DNA of 64,000 nucleotides from Campylobacter concisus (GCF_002913745.1 NZ_PPCG01000034.1:37409-101408); one strand, 5' to 3'. Numbered from the stretch's first letter, positions 38,737 to 50,705 are shown. Notes: generated by a model not told the origin, from the sequence alone. Numbers and translations: made by a program.

Positions 38737-39843
38737 TTACTTTTTCAAAACGTAAAGAAGTTCGTCTACGTGGATGTTTCTAGCTTTTAAATTTCTGCTG
38801 CCACGGTAGGCGTTATACTTTTGGCGAAGCAGATGAACTTTGCCCATTTTATTTAGATTTTTGTCAAATTCATCTTGGTTTATAAAGCCCTCTGAGTTAA
38901 ACGAGATGAGCACAAATTTCGCCTTTAAATTTGCTATCAGCTCGAAAAATGCCTCGCTTGCTGATGATTTTTTATTAAAAACTGATCTGTTCCAGTCCTT
39001 TGCGATGCCTGAAACTTTTGAAATTTTACTTGGCTCTTCATAGCTTGCGATGAGATTTAGCATGAAGTAGTTTGAGCCGTATGGATGCTGGTTATAAGGC
39101 GGATCAAGATAGGCTAGATCAAGCCCATCAAGCTTTTTTGCGAGCAAATTTGCATCCTTTTGATAGACCTCAAATGGCACACTAAAATTTGAAAAAATAG
39201 GCTTAGTCAAATTTATATCAGAAGTGATCCTTGAGATGGCATTTTGCCCCCTGCCACCAAACTGACCGATGCCCTCTTTATTTTTATGAAAACCTTTAAA
39301 AATTCCACTCGTATTTGCATGCACGCTTGCGTTATAAAGTAGTGGAGCTATGAAAAATTTTCTCATCTCCTCTGGCAATATCTCATCTATGAGCCTTCTT
39401 GCAGTGTCGATGAATTTGGCATTTTTTTTCGTGTAAAAGACCCGCTCTCCAAAAGTGATATTTTCGTCATCTTGCGGGGCATAAAGCCTTGTTATAAAGC
39501 CCTCAGAAAGGTTTTCTTCTATCTCTTTTTCAAGCTTTTTTTGCCAGAAATTTATCTCATCTTTTAGCTCATTTGTGACGTTTTGCAGGTAGCATGAGTT
39601 TGTGATGAAGCTATAAAGCTCCAAGTCGTTTGCGACTAGAAATTCGCTATTTTGTTTTAAAAACCTAGCCACCACGCCGCTTCCGCTAAAGAGGTCGCAG
39701 CAGCTAAGCTTCTCTTTTTTAAGCTCGTCTTTTGCGTATTTTACGCCTCGCTCGATAAAGCCTAAAAGAGAGCGTTTATTACCAAGATAGGTTAAAATTT
39801 GCTCTTTTAGATAGGCTTGATTTTCTTGTTTAGCTGGCTTCAA
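38737..39843 (-). CDS. DNA adenine methyltransferase, D12 class
   Basis: A 368-residue N6-adenine methyltransferase. The N-terminal YLGNKRSLLGFI, the SAM motif DLFSGSGVVARFL and the catalytic DPPYNQHPYGSNY match the D12/Dam-like class. No restriction enzyme gene is adjacent, so it is either an orphan regulator or a solitary remnant of a type II system. The only plausible start is TTG 39843, placed one base after the luxS stop, so expression is probably coupled to luxS. The sequence it methylates cannot be read from the protein. Confidence 0.88.
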   Translation of the reverse strand: MKPAKQENQAYLKEQILTYLGNKRSLLGFIERGVKYAKDELKKEKLSCCDLFSGSGVVARFLKQNSEFLVANDLELYSFITNSCYLQNVTNELKDEINFWQKKLEKEIEENLSEGFITRLYAPQDDENITFGERVFYTKKNAKFIDTARRLIDEILPEEMRKFFIAPLLYNASVHANTSGIFKGFHKNKEGIGQFGGRGQNAISRITSDINLTKPIFSNFSVPFEVYQKDANLLAKKLDGLDLAYLDPPYNQHPYGSNYFMLNLIASYEEPSKISKVSGIAKDWNRSVFNKKSSASEAFFELIANLKAKFVLISFNSEGFINQDEFDKNLNKMGKVHLLRQKYNAYRGSRNLKARNIHVDELLYVLKK

Positions 39844-39844
39844 A

Positions 39845-40360
39845 TCAGTGCTTTTTTAGTCCCATAGCATCAACGTCAAGTTTGATCTCTTCGTTATTTA
39901 TGATGACTAGACCTTGTGCTAAAATTTTATTTGCTATGGCGTGCGCCTCATCAAGCGAGTGCATCTTGTAAGTGCCGCATTGAAATTTATTTAGTTCTGG
40001 GATCTTATCTTGATCTTTGACCTCTAAGATATCTTTCATCGAAGCAAGCCATGCCTTTTTTACAGCTTCTTCGCTAGGTGTGCCTATCACGCTCATATAA
40101 AAGCCCGTCCTACAGCCCATCGGCGAGATGTCTATGATCTCCACGCCGTTGCCGTTTAGATGGTTTCTCATAAAGCCAGCAAAAAGGTGCTCTAAAGTGT
40201 GGATGCCCTTTTCTGGCAAAATTTCTTCATTTGGCTTGCAAAATCTCAAGTCAAAAACGCTGATATCATCTCCTTTTGGGGTCTTCATACTCTTTGCTAG
40301 TCTTACTCCTGGGGCTTTCATCTTCACATGATCTACGCAAAAACTATCAAGTAGTGGCAT
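39845..40360 (-). CDS. luxS: S-ribosylhomocysteine lyase
   Basis: Cleaves S-ribosylhomocysteine to homocysteine and DPD, the precursor of autoinducer-2, in the activated methyl cycle. The metal site [10 protein letters not shown] (HXXEH) and the later CGTYKMHS with the catalytic-site cysteine are intact. The 171-residue length is typical. ATG at 40360 has AAAGGAGAA upstream. The downstream methyltransferase starts one base later, a notable link of two SAM-related genes. Confidence 0.97.
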   Translation of the reverse strand: MPLLDSFCVDHVKMKAPGVRLAKSMKTPKGDDISVFDLRFCKPNEEILPEKGIHTLEHLFAGFMRNHLNGNGVEIIDISPMGCRTGFYMSVIGTPSEEAVKKAWLASMKDILEVKDQDKIPELNKFQCGTYKMHSLDEAHAIANKILAQGLVIINNEEIKLDVDAMGLKKH

Positions 40361-40457
40361 ATATTCTCCTTTAAATTTTTGGTAATTTTAGCGTAAAAAA
40401 GATTTAAAATTTAAAGGCCCACGTAAATTTACATGAGCCTAGTAGTATTTTTGGGTA

Positions 40458-42422
40458 TTAAAATTTATTTTTTCTAACGTCTGTTAGTATGACCTTCGCC
40501 ATGCCGTCTATCTCGCTAGTTACATCGTTTGTAGTATTAACAACTGAAATATTTTCTTTTGTAACATTATCTATTTGAGATACACTTTGATTTATCATAT
40601 CAACAGCTGTTGTTTGCTCTTTGATTGATTCACTCATCTCGTTAATTGATTGAGCAAGGACATTTGTATTTGCTTCTATCTCGCCAAGTGATTTTTGTGT
40701 TCTTTCAGCTAGCTTTCTAACCTCATCAGCCACAACTGCAAAGCCACGTCCATGCTCACCTGCACGAGCAGCTTCTATGGCAGCATTAAGGGCTAGTAAA
40801 TTTGTCTGATCAGCGATGTCACGGATAATAATGATGATATTTTTGATCTCATCACTTTGTCTTATAACATCCGCTGTCTTTTGAGATATTGCATTCATTG
40901 AGCTTGACATCTCTTCGATAGCTGCTGCACTTTCTTGAATAGACTCTGCTTGCTTATTTGCTCCTGAAGTTAAATTCTTCATAGATTCAGATAAAATTTG
41001 TGCTTTTTCTTCCAAAATTTGAGCTTGGTTTAAGTTATCATTTAGCATATTGCAAATAGCAACACCAGAGCTATTTATACCAAGCATCATGGCTTTTAGA
41101 TCAGCTTCAATGTTTTCATCTATTTCAATCTTTGCAGTATAGTCATTTTTAGAGTAAGCATTTAATATATTTATTACATTGCCCAAATTTTGACTAATAG
41201 AACTAAAGAAAGTATTTAGTAGATCTCTTAGCTTAATAAGCGATGGATTGTTTGGATTTTGGCTAAGTTTAACACCTAAATTTCCTCTTATCATGTTATT
41301 TGCAGCTACATTTAGCTCTTCAAGCATAGTATTATCTTTTTGGATACCAACTATGACTTTATCGATATTTTTATTTATCTCTTCACTCATCACACCAAAT
41401 TCATCAGTCGTGTGAATATCTAGCTTGCTTGGGGCAGTGCTGCTCTCATAAGTGATAAATTTAAATGTATCAGAAAGCTTCTCTTGGATAACTCCGATAG
41501 GTTTAAGTGAGCGTTTTAGTAGTACAAATACAATGGCTGAGAGTATGACTATAAAGAGCACTGCAAGTATTAGCTGAGCTTTTAAGATAGGCATAGTGTT
41601 GTTTGAAAAGGTATCCGCACCTATTGCAACAGCAGCAAGCCAGCCATCATCGTTGATAGGTAAAATTTTAGCTGTTACATCTTGGTTTTTAGAGTTTTTA
41701 TATGAGATCAGACCATTTTCGTCAAATTCTTTATTGTTATACTTTTCTGAGACGACCTTTGTAGCAGGTAAGATGGTACCAACTTCTGAAGCTATATCAG
41801 AAATAAGCATAGTTCCATCTTTTTTCATAATATAAGCATATCCACCTTCTTTAGTTTTACCAATATCAAGGATCTTGTCACTTAACTTTTTAATGTCTAT
41901 ATCAATACCGAAAACACCTTCAAATTTACCATTTTTTATGACAGGAGCAGTAAAAGTGATAACTAGATCATTTGTAGAAGTGACTCTTGGCTCGGTATAA
42001 ATTTCTTTATTTTTTTCTTTTGTACTCTTATACCAACCTCTAGTTCTTGGGTCATATTTATCAGCTACGGTTGTTCTTTTACCATCTGATTGAAAAAAGC
42101 GTCCATCTTCATCACCATAATATACATAAGTTATTATGGAATTTGATATCTTTTTCTCAAGCAAAACAAAATTCATTATCTCGTCGCCACTTTGTAACTC
42201 ATCGATAACAGCTGAAGATTTTTTAACGTATTCTAAATTTTCATCAAAAAACGTATCTATGACACCTTTTACATCTTTTAGAATTTGATCTTCTTTTTGG
42301 CTAACAAGCTCAACCACCTTTTTCTCTGACGTAAAATAGCTGACCGCGGAAATAGTACAAAACGAGATGATGAGTAAGATCATCAAGGCAAATGCTATTT
42401 TATTTGTGATAGAACGAAACAC
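40458..42422 (-). CDS. Methyl-accepting chemotaxis protein, dCache_1 sensor
   Basis: A 654-residue chemoreceptor with a membrane helix at residues 10-30, a double-Cache domain to about residue 275, a second helix near 280-305, HAMP and the signalling domain. The membrane-distal Cache module has [10 protein letters not shown], a Tyr in EIYTEPRV and GVFGIDID, which together resemble the dCache_1 amino-acid-binding pattern (R, W, Y, D). An amino-acid ligand is therefore possible. It ends a few residues after the signalling hairpin, with no CheR pentapeptide. It is transcribed alone. Confidence 0.92.
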   Translation of the reverse strand: MFRSITNKIAFALMILLIISFCTISAVSYFTSEKKVVELVSQKEDQILKDVKGVIDTFFDENLEYVKKSSAVIDELQSGDEIMNFVLLEKKISNSIITYVYYGDEDGRFFQSDGKRTTVADKYDPRTRGWYKSTKEKNKEIYTEPRVTSTNDLVITFTAPVIKNGKFEGVFGIDIDIKKLSDKILDIGKTKEGGYAYIMKKDGTMLISDIASEVGTILPATKVVSEKYNNKEFDENGLISYKNSKNQDVTAKILPINDDGWLAAVAIGADTFSNNTMPILKAQLILAVLFIVILSAIVFVLLKRSLKPIGVIQEKLSDTFKFITYESSTAPSKLDIHTTDEFGVMSEEINKNIDKVIVGIQKDNTMLEELNVAANNMIRGNLGVKLSQNPNNPSLIKLRDLLNTFFSSISQNLGNVINILNAYSKNDYTAKIEIDENIEADLKAMMLGINSSGVAICNMLNDNLNQAQILEEKAQILSESMKNLTSGANKQAESIQESAAAIEEMSSSMNAISQKTADVIRQSDEIKNIIIIIRDIADQTNLLALNAAIEAARAGEHGRGFAVVADEVRKLAERTQKSLGEIEANTNVLAQSINEMSESIKEQTTAVDMINQSVSQIDNVTKENISVVNTTNDVTSEIDGMAKVILTDVRKNKF

Positions 42423-42499
42423 CTTTACTCCTTTAAATTTTGTTTGAAATTTATTTGTAGAACAAAATCGGAGTAAAAATGAAAATGTTTATAGCTTTT

Positions 42500-43189
42500 T
42501 TATAGTGTTCTCATAAATTCAGTGCTATAAATTCCCTCGATGCGTCTTTTCATATCATCATGCCAGCCATTTGTAAGAGTGGTGAGGGCGTTAAATTTCT
42601 CTAGTAAATTTAAATTTTCACTTGGCGCGTAAAAGAGCCTGTTTATCTCTAAAATACTCATATGAACTGGATCACTTTCTACAACCTCTATCACGTCGCC
42701 TGCTTTGCACGATCCTGGCGTAAGGACACGGTAGTACCAGCCAGTAAGGCCTGTTTCAAAGATGTGAGTAGCCATATTTTCATTGCCCCATCTTTTTGAG
42801 AGCTTAAAGCATGGCTTTCTAGGCTGTGAGACTTGAAGCACAAGCGAGCCCACCTTGTGGATATCGCCCACATAAACGCAGCTCTCATCAAGCCCGTCAA
42901 TACATAAATTCTCCCCCATCGCCCCATAAGCCATATTTTTTAATCCTAAAAATTTCTCCCACTCAGCGTAGTTTGCAAACGAATTTGCAAAGACTGCCTT
43001 TTCAGGGCCGCCGTGGTGCTTCGTATCAGCGACGCTATCGCCCTCAAAGCCAAGCTCATTTGCGAAAATTTCTCCATTTTGAGCCACTTTAAAAATAGCT
43101 GAGCTCCAAGGTAAATTTAGTTTATCAGTCACATTTTGCGAGCCGTAGTTTTTCACATTTCCTATTAGTAAAGCTTTTAGCGTTGCCAT
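42500..43189 (-). CDS. MOSC-domain protein, YiiM type
   Basis: A 229-residue MOSC protein. The conserved cysteine sits in VSQPRKPCFKL and is followed by GLTGWYYRVLTPG. DTKHHGGPEKAVFAN is also characteristic. MOSC proteins bind the molybdenum cofactor; YiiM reduces N-hydroxylated bases such as 6-N-hydroxylaminopurine. It lies 16 bases downstream of ruvC and may be cotranscribed with it. Confidence 0.87.
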   Translation of the reverse strand: MATLKALLIGNVKNYGSQNVTDKLNLPWSSAIFKVAQNGEIFANELGFEGDSVADTKHHGGPEKAVFANSFANYAEWEKFLGLKNMAYGAMGENLCIDGLDESCVYVGDIHKVGSLVLQVSQPRKPCFKLSKRWGNENMATHIFETGLTGWYYRVLTPGSCKAGDVIEVVESDPVHMSILEINRLFYAPSENLNLLEKFNALTTLTNGWHDDMKRRIEGIYSTEFMRTL

Positions 43190-43205
43190 ATTTTTCCTAT
43201 TAAAT

Positions 43206-43679
43206 TTAGTTTATTCTTAAATTATTCGCGTGAGTTAGCGCGATCGCGATCGCATCGGTGATATCAAGCGGTTTTATCTCTTTATTTATGCCTAAAATTT
43301 TTTTTACCATAAATGACACCTGCTCTTTGTCAGCCTTTGCCTTGCCAGTGACTGTTTTTTTTACTTGAAGCGGCGTGTATTCGGCAAAGTCACCATGAAG
43401 CTGCAAAATTTTAAGACTAAGTGCCCCGCGAAACTGAGCGAGCTTTAAGACCGTTTTTGGGTTGTAGGCAAAGAAGATGTCCTCTATCGCGACCTCGTCA
43501 AATTTATGGTTTTTAAAGATGAGATCAAGCCCCTCGCAAAGCTCTGTTATTTGGTATTGAAGCGTGTTTGGCTTTATCTTTATAAGCCCAGCTTCAAGAA
43601 GTATAGTTTTAAATTTGTTCTTTTCAAGTATCGCGTAACCGCAATTTTTCGTGCCTGGATCGATTCCTAAAATTTTCAT
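43206..43679 (-). CDS. ruvC: Holliday junction endonuclease RuvC
   Basis: Resolves Holliday junctions in homologous recombination with RuvAB. The first acidic residue is in [16 protein letters not shown], the second in [11 protein letters not shown], and the last pair in [17 protein letters not shown]. The 157-residue length is typical. I chose ATG 43679 over an adjacent GTG. It diverges from dnaA across the origin region, an order also present in Wolinella and Sulfurimonas as far as I recall. Confidence 0.96.
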   Translation of the reverse strand: MKILGIDPGTKNCGYAILEKNKFKTILLEAGLIKIKPNTLQYQITELCEGLDLIFKNHKFDEVAIEDIFFAYNPKTVLKLAQFRGALSLKILQLHGDFAEYTPLQVKKTVTGKAKADKEQVSFMVKKILGINKEIKPLDITDAIAIALTHANNLRIN

Positions 43680-43690
43680 CACAATCTTTT

Positions 43691-43730
43691 CAATACTTTT
43701 TCACGACTTTTTCACGGCGTGAAAAAGTTT
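43691..43730. promoter_or_regulatory. oriC part 1: DnaA boxes upstream of dnaA
   Basis: Two TTTTTCAC words at 43697-43704 and 43708-43715, and a facing GTGAAAAA at 43719-43726, lie between ruvC and dnaA. The last two form an inverted repeat with a 3-base centre. TTCAC is the known core of epsilonproteobacterial DnaA boxes. A very AT-rich stretch follows at 43745-43800 and could be the unwinding element. Confidence 0.7.
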
Positions 43731-43807
43731 GTCGGAGTTTAACAAAGGTTTTATTAAATTTAAGATAAAATCGCTAATAAAATTAATTACTTCAAAAGGG
43801 TTTAAAT

Positions 43808-45118
43808 TTGCTAGCAGACGAGATTTTAGAGCTTTTACAGACAAAAATATCCGCTAATGAATTTGACTGCTACATCAAACAATTAAAATTTAACGAAAAG
43901 GCTTCAAACGAAGATTTTATAGTTTTTAACGCCACAAGTGAATTGATGGCTAAATTTATAAAAACTAGATATGCAGAAAAGATCGCCTACCTCTACGAAG
44001 TAAAAACAGGCAAAAAGCCAGAGGTCGAGATAACTAGCCAAACAAAGCTAAAAAATATAAAACAAAGCCAAGTAAATGTAAAGCAGATCAAGGCACAAAG
44101 CAGTATTTTAAACCCTGGATATACATTTGAAAATTTTGTCTGCGGCGACTCAAATCAGTTTGCATTTCTAAACGCAAAAGCAGTTGCAGACAAGCCTGGT
44201 GTGCTTTACAACCCACTTTTTATATATGGCACAACTGGTCTTGGCAAGACGCACCTGCTTCAATCAGTTGGTAACTACTGCCTAGATCAAGGCAAGGTCG
44301 TTATCTGCGTGACGAGTGATCAGTTTATGATTGATTTTACCACGCATCTAAATAGCCACTCGATGACTAAATTTCGTGAAAAGTACCGAAACTGCGACGT
44401 TTTACTAATAGACGACGTGCAGTTTCTTGGTAAAACCGATAAAATTCAAGAGGAGTTTTTTAACACCTTTAACGAGCTCATCGCCAAAAAAGGTCAGATC
44501 GTCATGACCTCAGACCGCCCAGCAAAGATATTAAAAGGCTTTGATGAGAGGCTAAAGTCTAGGTTTGAACAAAGCATAATGGCTGATATTACACCGCCTG
44601 AGCTTGATACAAAGATAGCCATCATCATCAAAAAATGTGAATTTGACAAAATTTATCTAAACAAAGAGGTGATTGACTACATCGCTACAAACATGGGCGA
44701 TAATATCCGTGAGATCGAGGGCGCTATCATAAATTTAAACGCCTATGCAAGCTTGATGAGAGTTGAGATAACGCTTGAATTTGCTAAAAACACGCTAAAA
44801 GATCTCATCAAAGAGAAGCATGAAAATATAAATTTAGAGACCATTATAGAGATCGTGAGCAAAGAGCTAAATATCAAGCCAAGCGACATAAAAAGCAAGT
44901 CAAGAGTGCAAAACATCGTCGAGGCTAGACGCATCATCATCTACCTTGCAAAGATGCTTACAACAAATTCAATGCCACAAATCGCAAACTATTTTGGTAT
45001 GAAAGACCATAGCGCCGTTAGTCACAATATAAAAAAGATAAACGAGCTCATGGAGAGCAACGAAATTTTCAACCTCAGAGTGACTGAGATAAAGAACAAA
45101 ATTTTAACAAAAGGATAA
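43808..45118 (+). CDS. dnaA: Chromosomal replication initiator DnaA
   Basis: Binds oriC boxes and opens the origin. The 436-residue product shows domain I (residues 1-85), a short linker, the AAA+ domain with Walker A YGTTGLGKTHL, Walker B VLLIDDVQFLG and sensor motifs, and domain IV with RVQNIVEARRIIIYLAK and the DNA-binding motif KDHSAVSHN. In most bacteria that motif reads DHTTV; the DHSAVSHN form suits the TTCAC box type. The start is the TTG at 43808, preceded by AAAAGGG. Flanking intergenic spaces both carry TTCAC boxes. Confidence 0.98.
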   Translation: MLADEILELLQTKISANEFDCYIKQLKFNEKASNEDFIVFNATSELMAKFIKTRYAEKIAYLYEVKTGKKPEVEITSQTKLKNIKQSQVNVKQIKAQSSILNPGYTFENFVCGDSNQFAFLNAKAVADKPGVLYNPLFIYGTTGLGKTHLLQSVGNYCLDQGKVVICVTSDQFMIDFTTHLNSHSMTKFREKYRNCDVLLIDDVQFLGKTDKIQEEFFNTFNELIAKKGQIVMTSDRPAKILKGFDERLKSRFEQSIMADITPPELDTKIAIIIKKCEFDKIYLNKEVIDYIATNMGDNIREIEGAIINLNAYASLMRVEITLEFAKNTLKDLIKEKHENINLETIIEIVSKELNIKPSDIKSKSRVQNIVEARRIIIYLAKMLTTNSMPQIANYFGMKDHSAVSHNIKKINELMESNEIFNLRVTEIKNKILTKG

Positions 45119-45134
45119 AAACAGAATGAAATTC

Positions 45135-45220
45135 GTGAATAAATGTGAAGAAATGAAAAATTCTTTTCACATTTTAAATAACGATGCTGGCGTGAGAAAA
45201 GATGGTTTTCACACTTTCAC
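45135..45220. promoter_or_regulatory. oriC part 2: DnaA-box cluster between dnaA and dnaN
   Basis: Five exact TTCAC/GTGAA cores lie at 45135-45139, 45145-45149, 45166-45170, 45208-45212 and 45216-45220, and one CTCAC variant at 45192-45196. Two face one way and three the other, in only 86 bases of noncoding sequence. With the cluster upstream of dnaA this makes a bipartite origin, as described for several epsilonproteobacteria. Confidence 0.8.
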
Positions 45221-45271
45221 GCTACCAACTAATACAACAAAAAGAAAATTAAAAATAAGAGGGAGTATTTA

Positions 45272-46339
45272 ATGAAGGTTTTAATAAACAAAAACATGCT
45301 TGAGAGCATAGTAACAAACACTAATCCATATCTCGAAAAAAGAGATCTTAGTGCTATAACTTCTCACATCTATATCTCTGCAAAAGATGGAGTTTTAAAC
45401 ATAAAAGCAACTGATCACGAGATAGGACTAGCATATAAACTAAGCAACGTAAAGATCGTTGATGAGGGCTATGCAACTGCAAATGGTAAAAAGCTACTTG
45501 ACATAATAAAAAGCCTAAAAGATGAAGAGGTAACGCTTGAAACTGTTAATAACTATCTTTACATCAAACAAAAAAACTCAAAATACAAACTTCCTATGTA
45601 TAAATTTGAAGACTTCCCAGAGTTTCCAACGATAGATGGCAAGGCTAAATTTGACATAGACGCCATAATGTTAGGCAGAAGCTTAAAGAAAATTTTACCA
45701 TGCATCGATAGCAACAACCCTAAATTTGAGCTAAATGGCGCTTTACTAGATATAAAACAAAACTATATAAATATAGTCGGTACTGATACAAAAAGGCTAG
45801 CTGTATTTAAATTTGCAAATGAAGCGAGCAATGAGTTTTCACTGATCATCCCTAAAAAGGCGATAAATGAAATTCAAAAGCTATTTTTCGACAAGATAGA
45901 AATTTACTACGATGAAAACGTTCTCATCGCTCAAAGCCAAAATTTTGAGTTTTTCACAAAGATGATAAATGGCAAATTCCCTGACTATGAGCGCGTTATA
46001 CCAAAAGATATTGCTATAAGATTTGAGCTAAGCAGAGATAAGATGGTTGAGGGCATCAAAACTATCTCGATGCTAAGCGATCAGATGAAGATAACTTTTT
46101 CAAAAGAGAGCATCACGTTTGAGAGCATCATAGAGGACAACTCTGAGGCAAAAACGATGATAGAGTTTCAAACAGGACTTGAAGAAGATATCAGCATAAA
46201 TGTAAAAAATAGAAATTTAATAGACTTCTTACAAAGCATAGAAGATGAGAAATTTGAGTTTGGATTTAAAGATAAAAATTTACCTTTCGTTGTTAGCTCA
46301 AAAGAGCTTTTAACGGTTATAAGTCCATTAAATATATAA
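45272..46339 (+). CDS. dnaN: DNA polymerase III beta sliding clamp
   Basis: Ring-shaped processivity clamp of DNA polymerase III. The 355-residue product has the three-fold repeated clamp fold; TDHEIGLAYKL, YKFEDFPEFPTI and the C-terminal LPFVVSSKELLTVISPL pattern fit. A strong AGAGGGAG site precedes the ATG. It lies downstream of the origin and is followed by gyrB after 14 bases. Confidence 0.97.
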   Translation: MKVLINKNMLESIVTNTNPYLEKRDLSAITSHIYISAKDGVLNIKATDHEIGLAYKLSNVKIVDEGYATANGKKLLDIIKSLKDEEVTLETVNNYLYIKQKNSKYKLPMYKFEDFPEFPTIDGKAKFDIDAIMLGRSLKKILPCIDSNNPKFELNGALLDIKQNYINIVGTDTKRLAVFKFANEASNEFSLIIPKKAINEIQKLFFDKIEIYYDENVLIAQSQNFEFFTKMINGKFPDYERVIPKDIAIRFELSRDKMVEGIKTISMLSDQMKITFSKESITFESIIEDNSEAKTMIEFQTGLEEDISINVKNRNLIDFLQSIEDEKFEFGFKDKNLPFVVSSKELLTVISPLNI

Positions 46340-46344
46340 GTTAA

Positions 46345-48666
<2,322 letters not shown>

Positions 48667-48683
48667 AAGAAAAAGGATAAAAA

Positions 48684-49301
48684 ATGAGCGAAGAGATGAA
48701 GTATGGCGAGAAAATTTTAAAAGAATTTGACGTAGAGAGTGACCTTGAGGTCTGGGAAAATAAGCAAACAAGGGACTACGTCATAAAGATCACTCTGCCT
48801 GAGTTTTGCTGCCTTTGCCCTCGCTCTGGTTATCCTGACTTTGCGACCATATACTTTGAGTACATCCCAAATAAGCTAGTTGTCGAGCTAAAAGCGATAA
48901 AGCTTTATATAAATAGCTTTATGAACCGCAACATCAGCCACGAAGATAGCATAAATGAAATTTACTCTGTTTTAGAGAAAAAACTTGAGCCTAAATTTAT
49001 GAAGATAGTTGGCGACTTTAACCCACGTGGAAATGTCCATACAGTTATCGAGATTAGCTCTGATCTAGTGGTAAAAAAGCCAGCTGAAGAGAAAGAATAC
49101 GCTCCAAGAAGTAGGGAGAGAAGCTTTAGCGACAAGCCGCGCGAGAGACGTAGCACAAGCGATCGCGCTAGCAGCAAAGGCAGCAGAGATGATAAATTTA
49201 AAAAAGATGACAAGCCAAGAAGAAGCTCAAACAAAGAGGGCTTTAGAAAAATAAGCTACGCTGATGATAAGAAGCCAAAAGTAGTCAAAAAGGATAAATA
49301 A
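48684..49301 (+). CDS. queF: NADPH-dependent preQ0 reductase QueF with basic tail
   Basis: Reduces preQ0 to preQ1 for queuosine in tRNA. The short (type I) QueF core fills residues 1-132, with the catalytic Cys45 in FCCLCPRSGYPD and the EHxH-type segment SFMNRNISHED. Residues 133-205 form an extra tail rich in Arg, Ser, Lys and Asp (such as RSRERSF and KPRERRS) that ends in KPKVVKKDK. Typical short QueF proteins are about 125-165 residues. The tail is probably disordered and might bind RNA. It is 17 bases after gyrB and overlaps the next gene by one base. Confidence 0.93.
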   Translation: MSEEMKYGEKILKEFDVESDLEVWENKQTRDYVIKITLPEFCCLCPRSGYPDFATIYFEYIPNKLVVELKAIKLYINSFMNRNISHEDSINEIYSVLEKKLEPKFMKIVGDFNPRGNVHTVIEISSDLVVKKPAEEKEYAPRSRERSFSDKPRERRSTSDRASSKGSRDDKFKKDDKPRRSSNKEGFRKISYADDKKPKVVKKDK

Positions 49302-50536
49302 TGATAAGTGCTAAGCTTATAGAACATATCTTTAAAGCAGCATCTATATCACGTTGGAACGACTATCCAAAGATGACAAATTTAGTCGAGCTTGACAAAC
49401 AGGCTCATAAATTTATCATCGCTTATTTCATAGCAAAACAAGAGCAAAATGCCGATATGAACTACATCATCGAGGCTGGAATTTTTGAGTTTTTAAGCAG
49501 GGTCGTAGTCACAGACATACGCCCTGACGTCTTTCACCACATCCAAAAGACAAAAAAAGAGCAGATAAATAGCTGGGTTTTAAGCAACCTTGAGACGCTC
49601 ATCTCAGATATCGAGGACGGCGAGTTTTTGGAGAGGTTTAAAAACCACTATAAAAACGACAAAACTCATGAAAAAGAGCACCTTATACTAAAAGCAGCCA
49701 GCTATCTTGCCACGAGGTGGGAATTTTCTATCGTCTATCAAACGAGCCAATTTTTAAGTGACATCGACGAGCTTAAGGCGAAGGTTGAGGAGGAGATGGA
49801 GGATTATTACGAGTTAATTGGTATTAGAAAGATTGCTATGAATCAAAAATTAGCCCGCCTTGTAGATCTAAGTGGCAGGCTAAGGTTTCAAAAGCGCTGG
49901 GCACAAACGCCTCGCATCCCCGAAACTGCAGTTTTAGGACACATGCTAGTTGTTGCGATACTTAGCTATTTTTATTCACTAAAAGCAAAAGCTTGCAAAA
50001 AACGCTTAGAAAATAACTTCTTTTGCGCACTATTCCACGACCTACCAGAGAGCCTAACAAGAGATATCATAAGCCCTGTAAAATACGGCGTAAAGGGGCT
50101 AAATGAGATCATCAGCGAGTATGAGATGAGGCTTATTGATGAGAGGATTTTGCCATTTGTGCCTGAAAAAATAAAAGATGAGTTTAGCTACATCCTTGGC
50201 ATCAGAAAAGATGGCGAGAAATTTATCAAAGATGAGTTTGAAAATAGGACTTATGAGCGCAAGATCATCTGCCACGAAGGGACTATGGAGAACGTAAATG
50301 AGGATAAATTTAACCCGATCGATGGCAAAGCGCTAAAATACTGCGACAAGCTCTCAGCCTACATCGAAGCTGGAATTTCTATAAGCTACGGTGTCAAGTC
50401 AAAAGAGCTAACTGACGGCTTTAATAATATGTATAAATTTTTTAGCGAAAAACCTAAGATCGATGGAGTGGATTTTTTAGAAATTTGCGATGATTTTAAT
50501 GAGCATTTTGGTTTAGAAAGACCCCCTCTCAGATGA
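49301..50536 (+). CDS. HD-domain phosphohydrolase
   Basis: A 411-residue protein with an HD metal site in CALFHDLPESLTRDIISPVKYG near residue 246 and an upstream histidine in ETAVLGHMLVVAI. The order fits YfbR/HDDC2-like 5'-nucleotidases or dNTP-type hydrolases, but the length and the first 190 residues are specific to epsilonproteobacteria. The substrate is unknown. The ATG overlaps the queF stop. The final codons (RPPLR and the stop) lie inside the SRP RNA gene on the other strand. Confidence 0.82.
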   Translation: MISAKLIEHIFKAASISRWNDYPKMTNLVELDKQAHKFIIAYFIAKQEQNADMNYIIEAGIFEFLSRVVVTDIRPDVFHHIQKTKKEQINSWVLSNLETLISDIEDGEFLERFKNHYKNDKTHEKEHLILKAASYLATRWEFSIVYQTSQFLSDIDELKAKVEEEMEDYYELIGIRKIAMNQKLARLVDLSGRLRFQKRWAQTPRIPETAVLGHMLVVAILSYFYSLKAKACKKRLENNFFCALFHDLPESLTRDIISPVKYGVKGLNEIISEYEMRLIDERILPFVPEKIKDEFSYILGIRKDGEKFIKDEFENRTYERKIICHEGTMENVNEDKFNPIDGKALKYCDKLSAYIEAGISISYGVKSKELTDGFNNMYKFFSEKPKIDGVDFLEICDDFNEHFGLERPPLR

Positions 50537-50615
50537 CTGCGGCACACACTTAATACAAGTGCTCTGCTGTGTTCCCACCCTGAAGCGGTGCTCATAAAAA
50601 GCATTGCACAGGTCT
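50519..50615 (-). ncRNA. ffs: Small signal recognition particle RNA (4.5S type)
   Basis: Read on the minus strand, the RNA contains the universal domain IV: TTCAGG, GTG, the GGAA tetraloop, CAC, then AGCAG, enclosed by GCT and AGC. Its ends pair, AGACC at 50615 with GGTCT at 50519. The 97-nt length fits the bacterial small SRP RNA. It binds Ffh and guides membrane proteins to FtsY and the translocon. A -10-like TATGAT lies upstream near 50635 on the minus strand. Its 3' end overlaps the 3' end of the HD-domain gene by about 18 bases. The exact termini are estimated. Confidence 0.88.
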
Positions 50616-50699
50616 AAGAAGGAGCTTCGCAATCATACAAAAACTATACTTAAATTTAGTTTTATAGTTACATTTTTAAAAATTTAGCTTTAAAAGTAT

Positions 50700-50705
50700 A
50701 TAATC
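50700..50705 (+). promoter_or_regulatory. TATAAT box for the gene at 50734
   Basis: Exact TATAAT 28 bases before the ATG, preceded by an AT-rich region as usual in Campylobacter. It also lies near the start region of the divergent SRP RNA. Confidence 0.55.

Noticed and set aside
50386..50604. 72-codon minus-strand frame across the HD gene end
   Set aside because: It runs through the SRP RNA and the 3' end of the HD gene; the RNA explains this sequence better.
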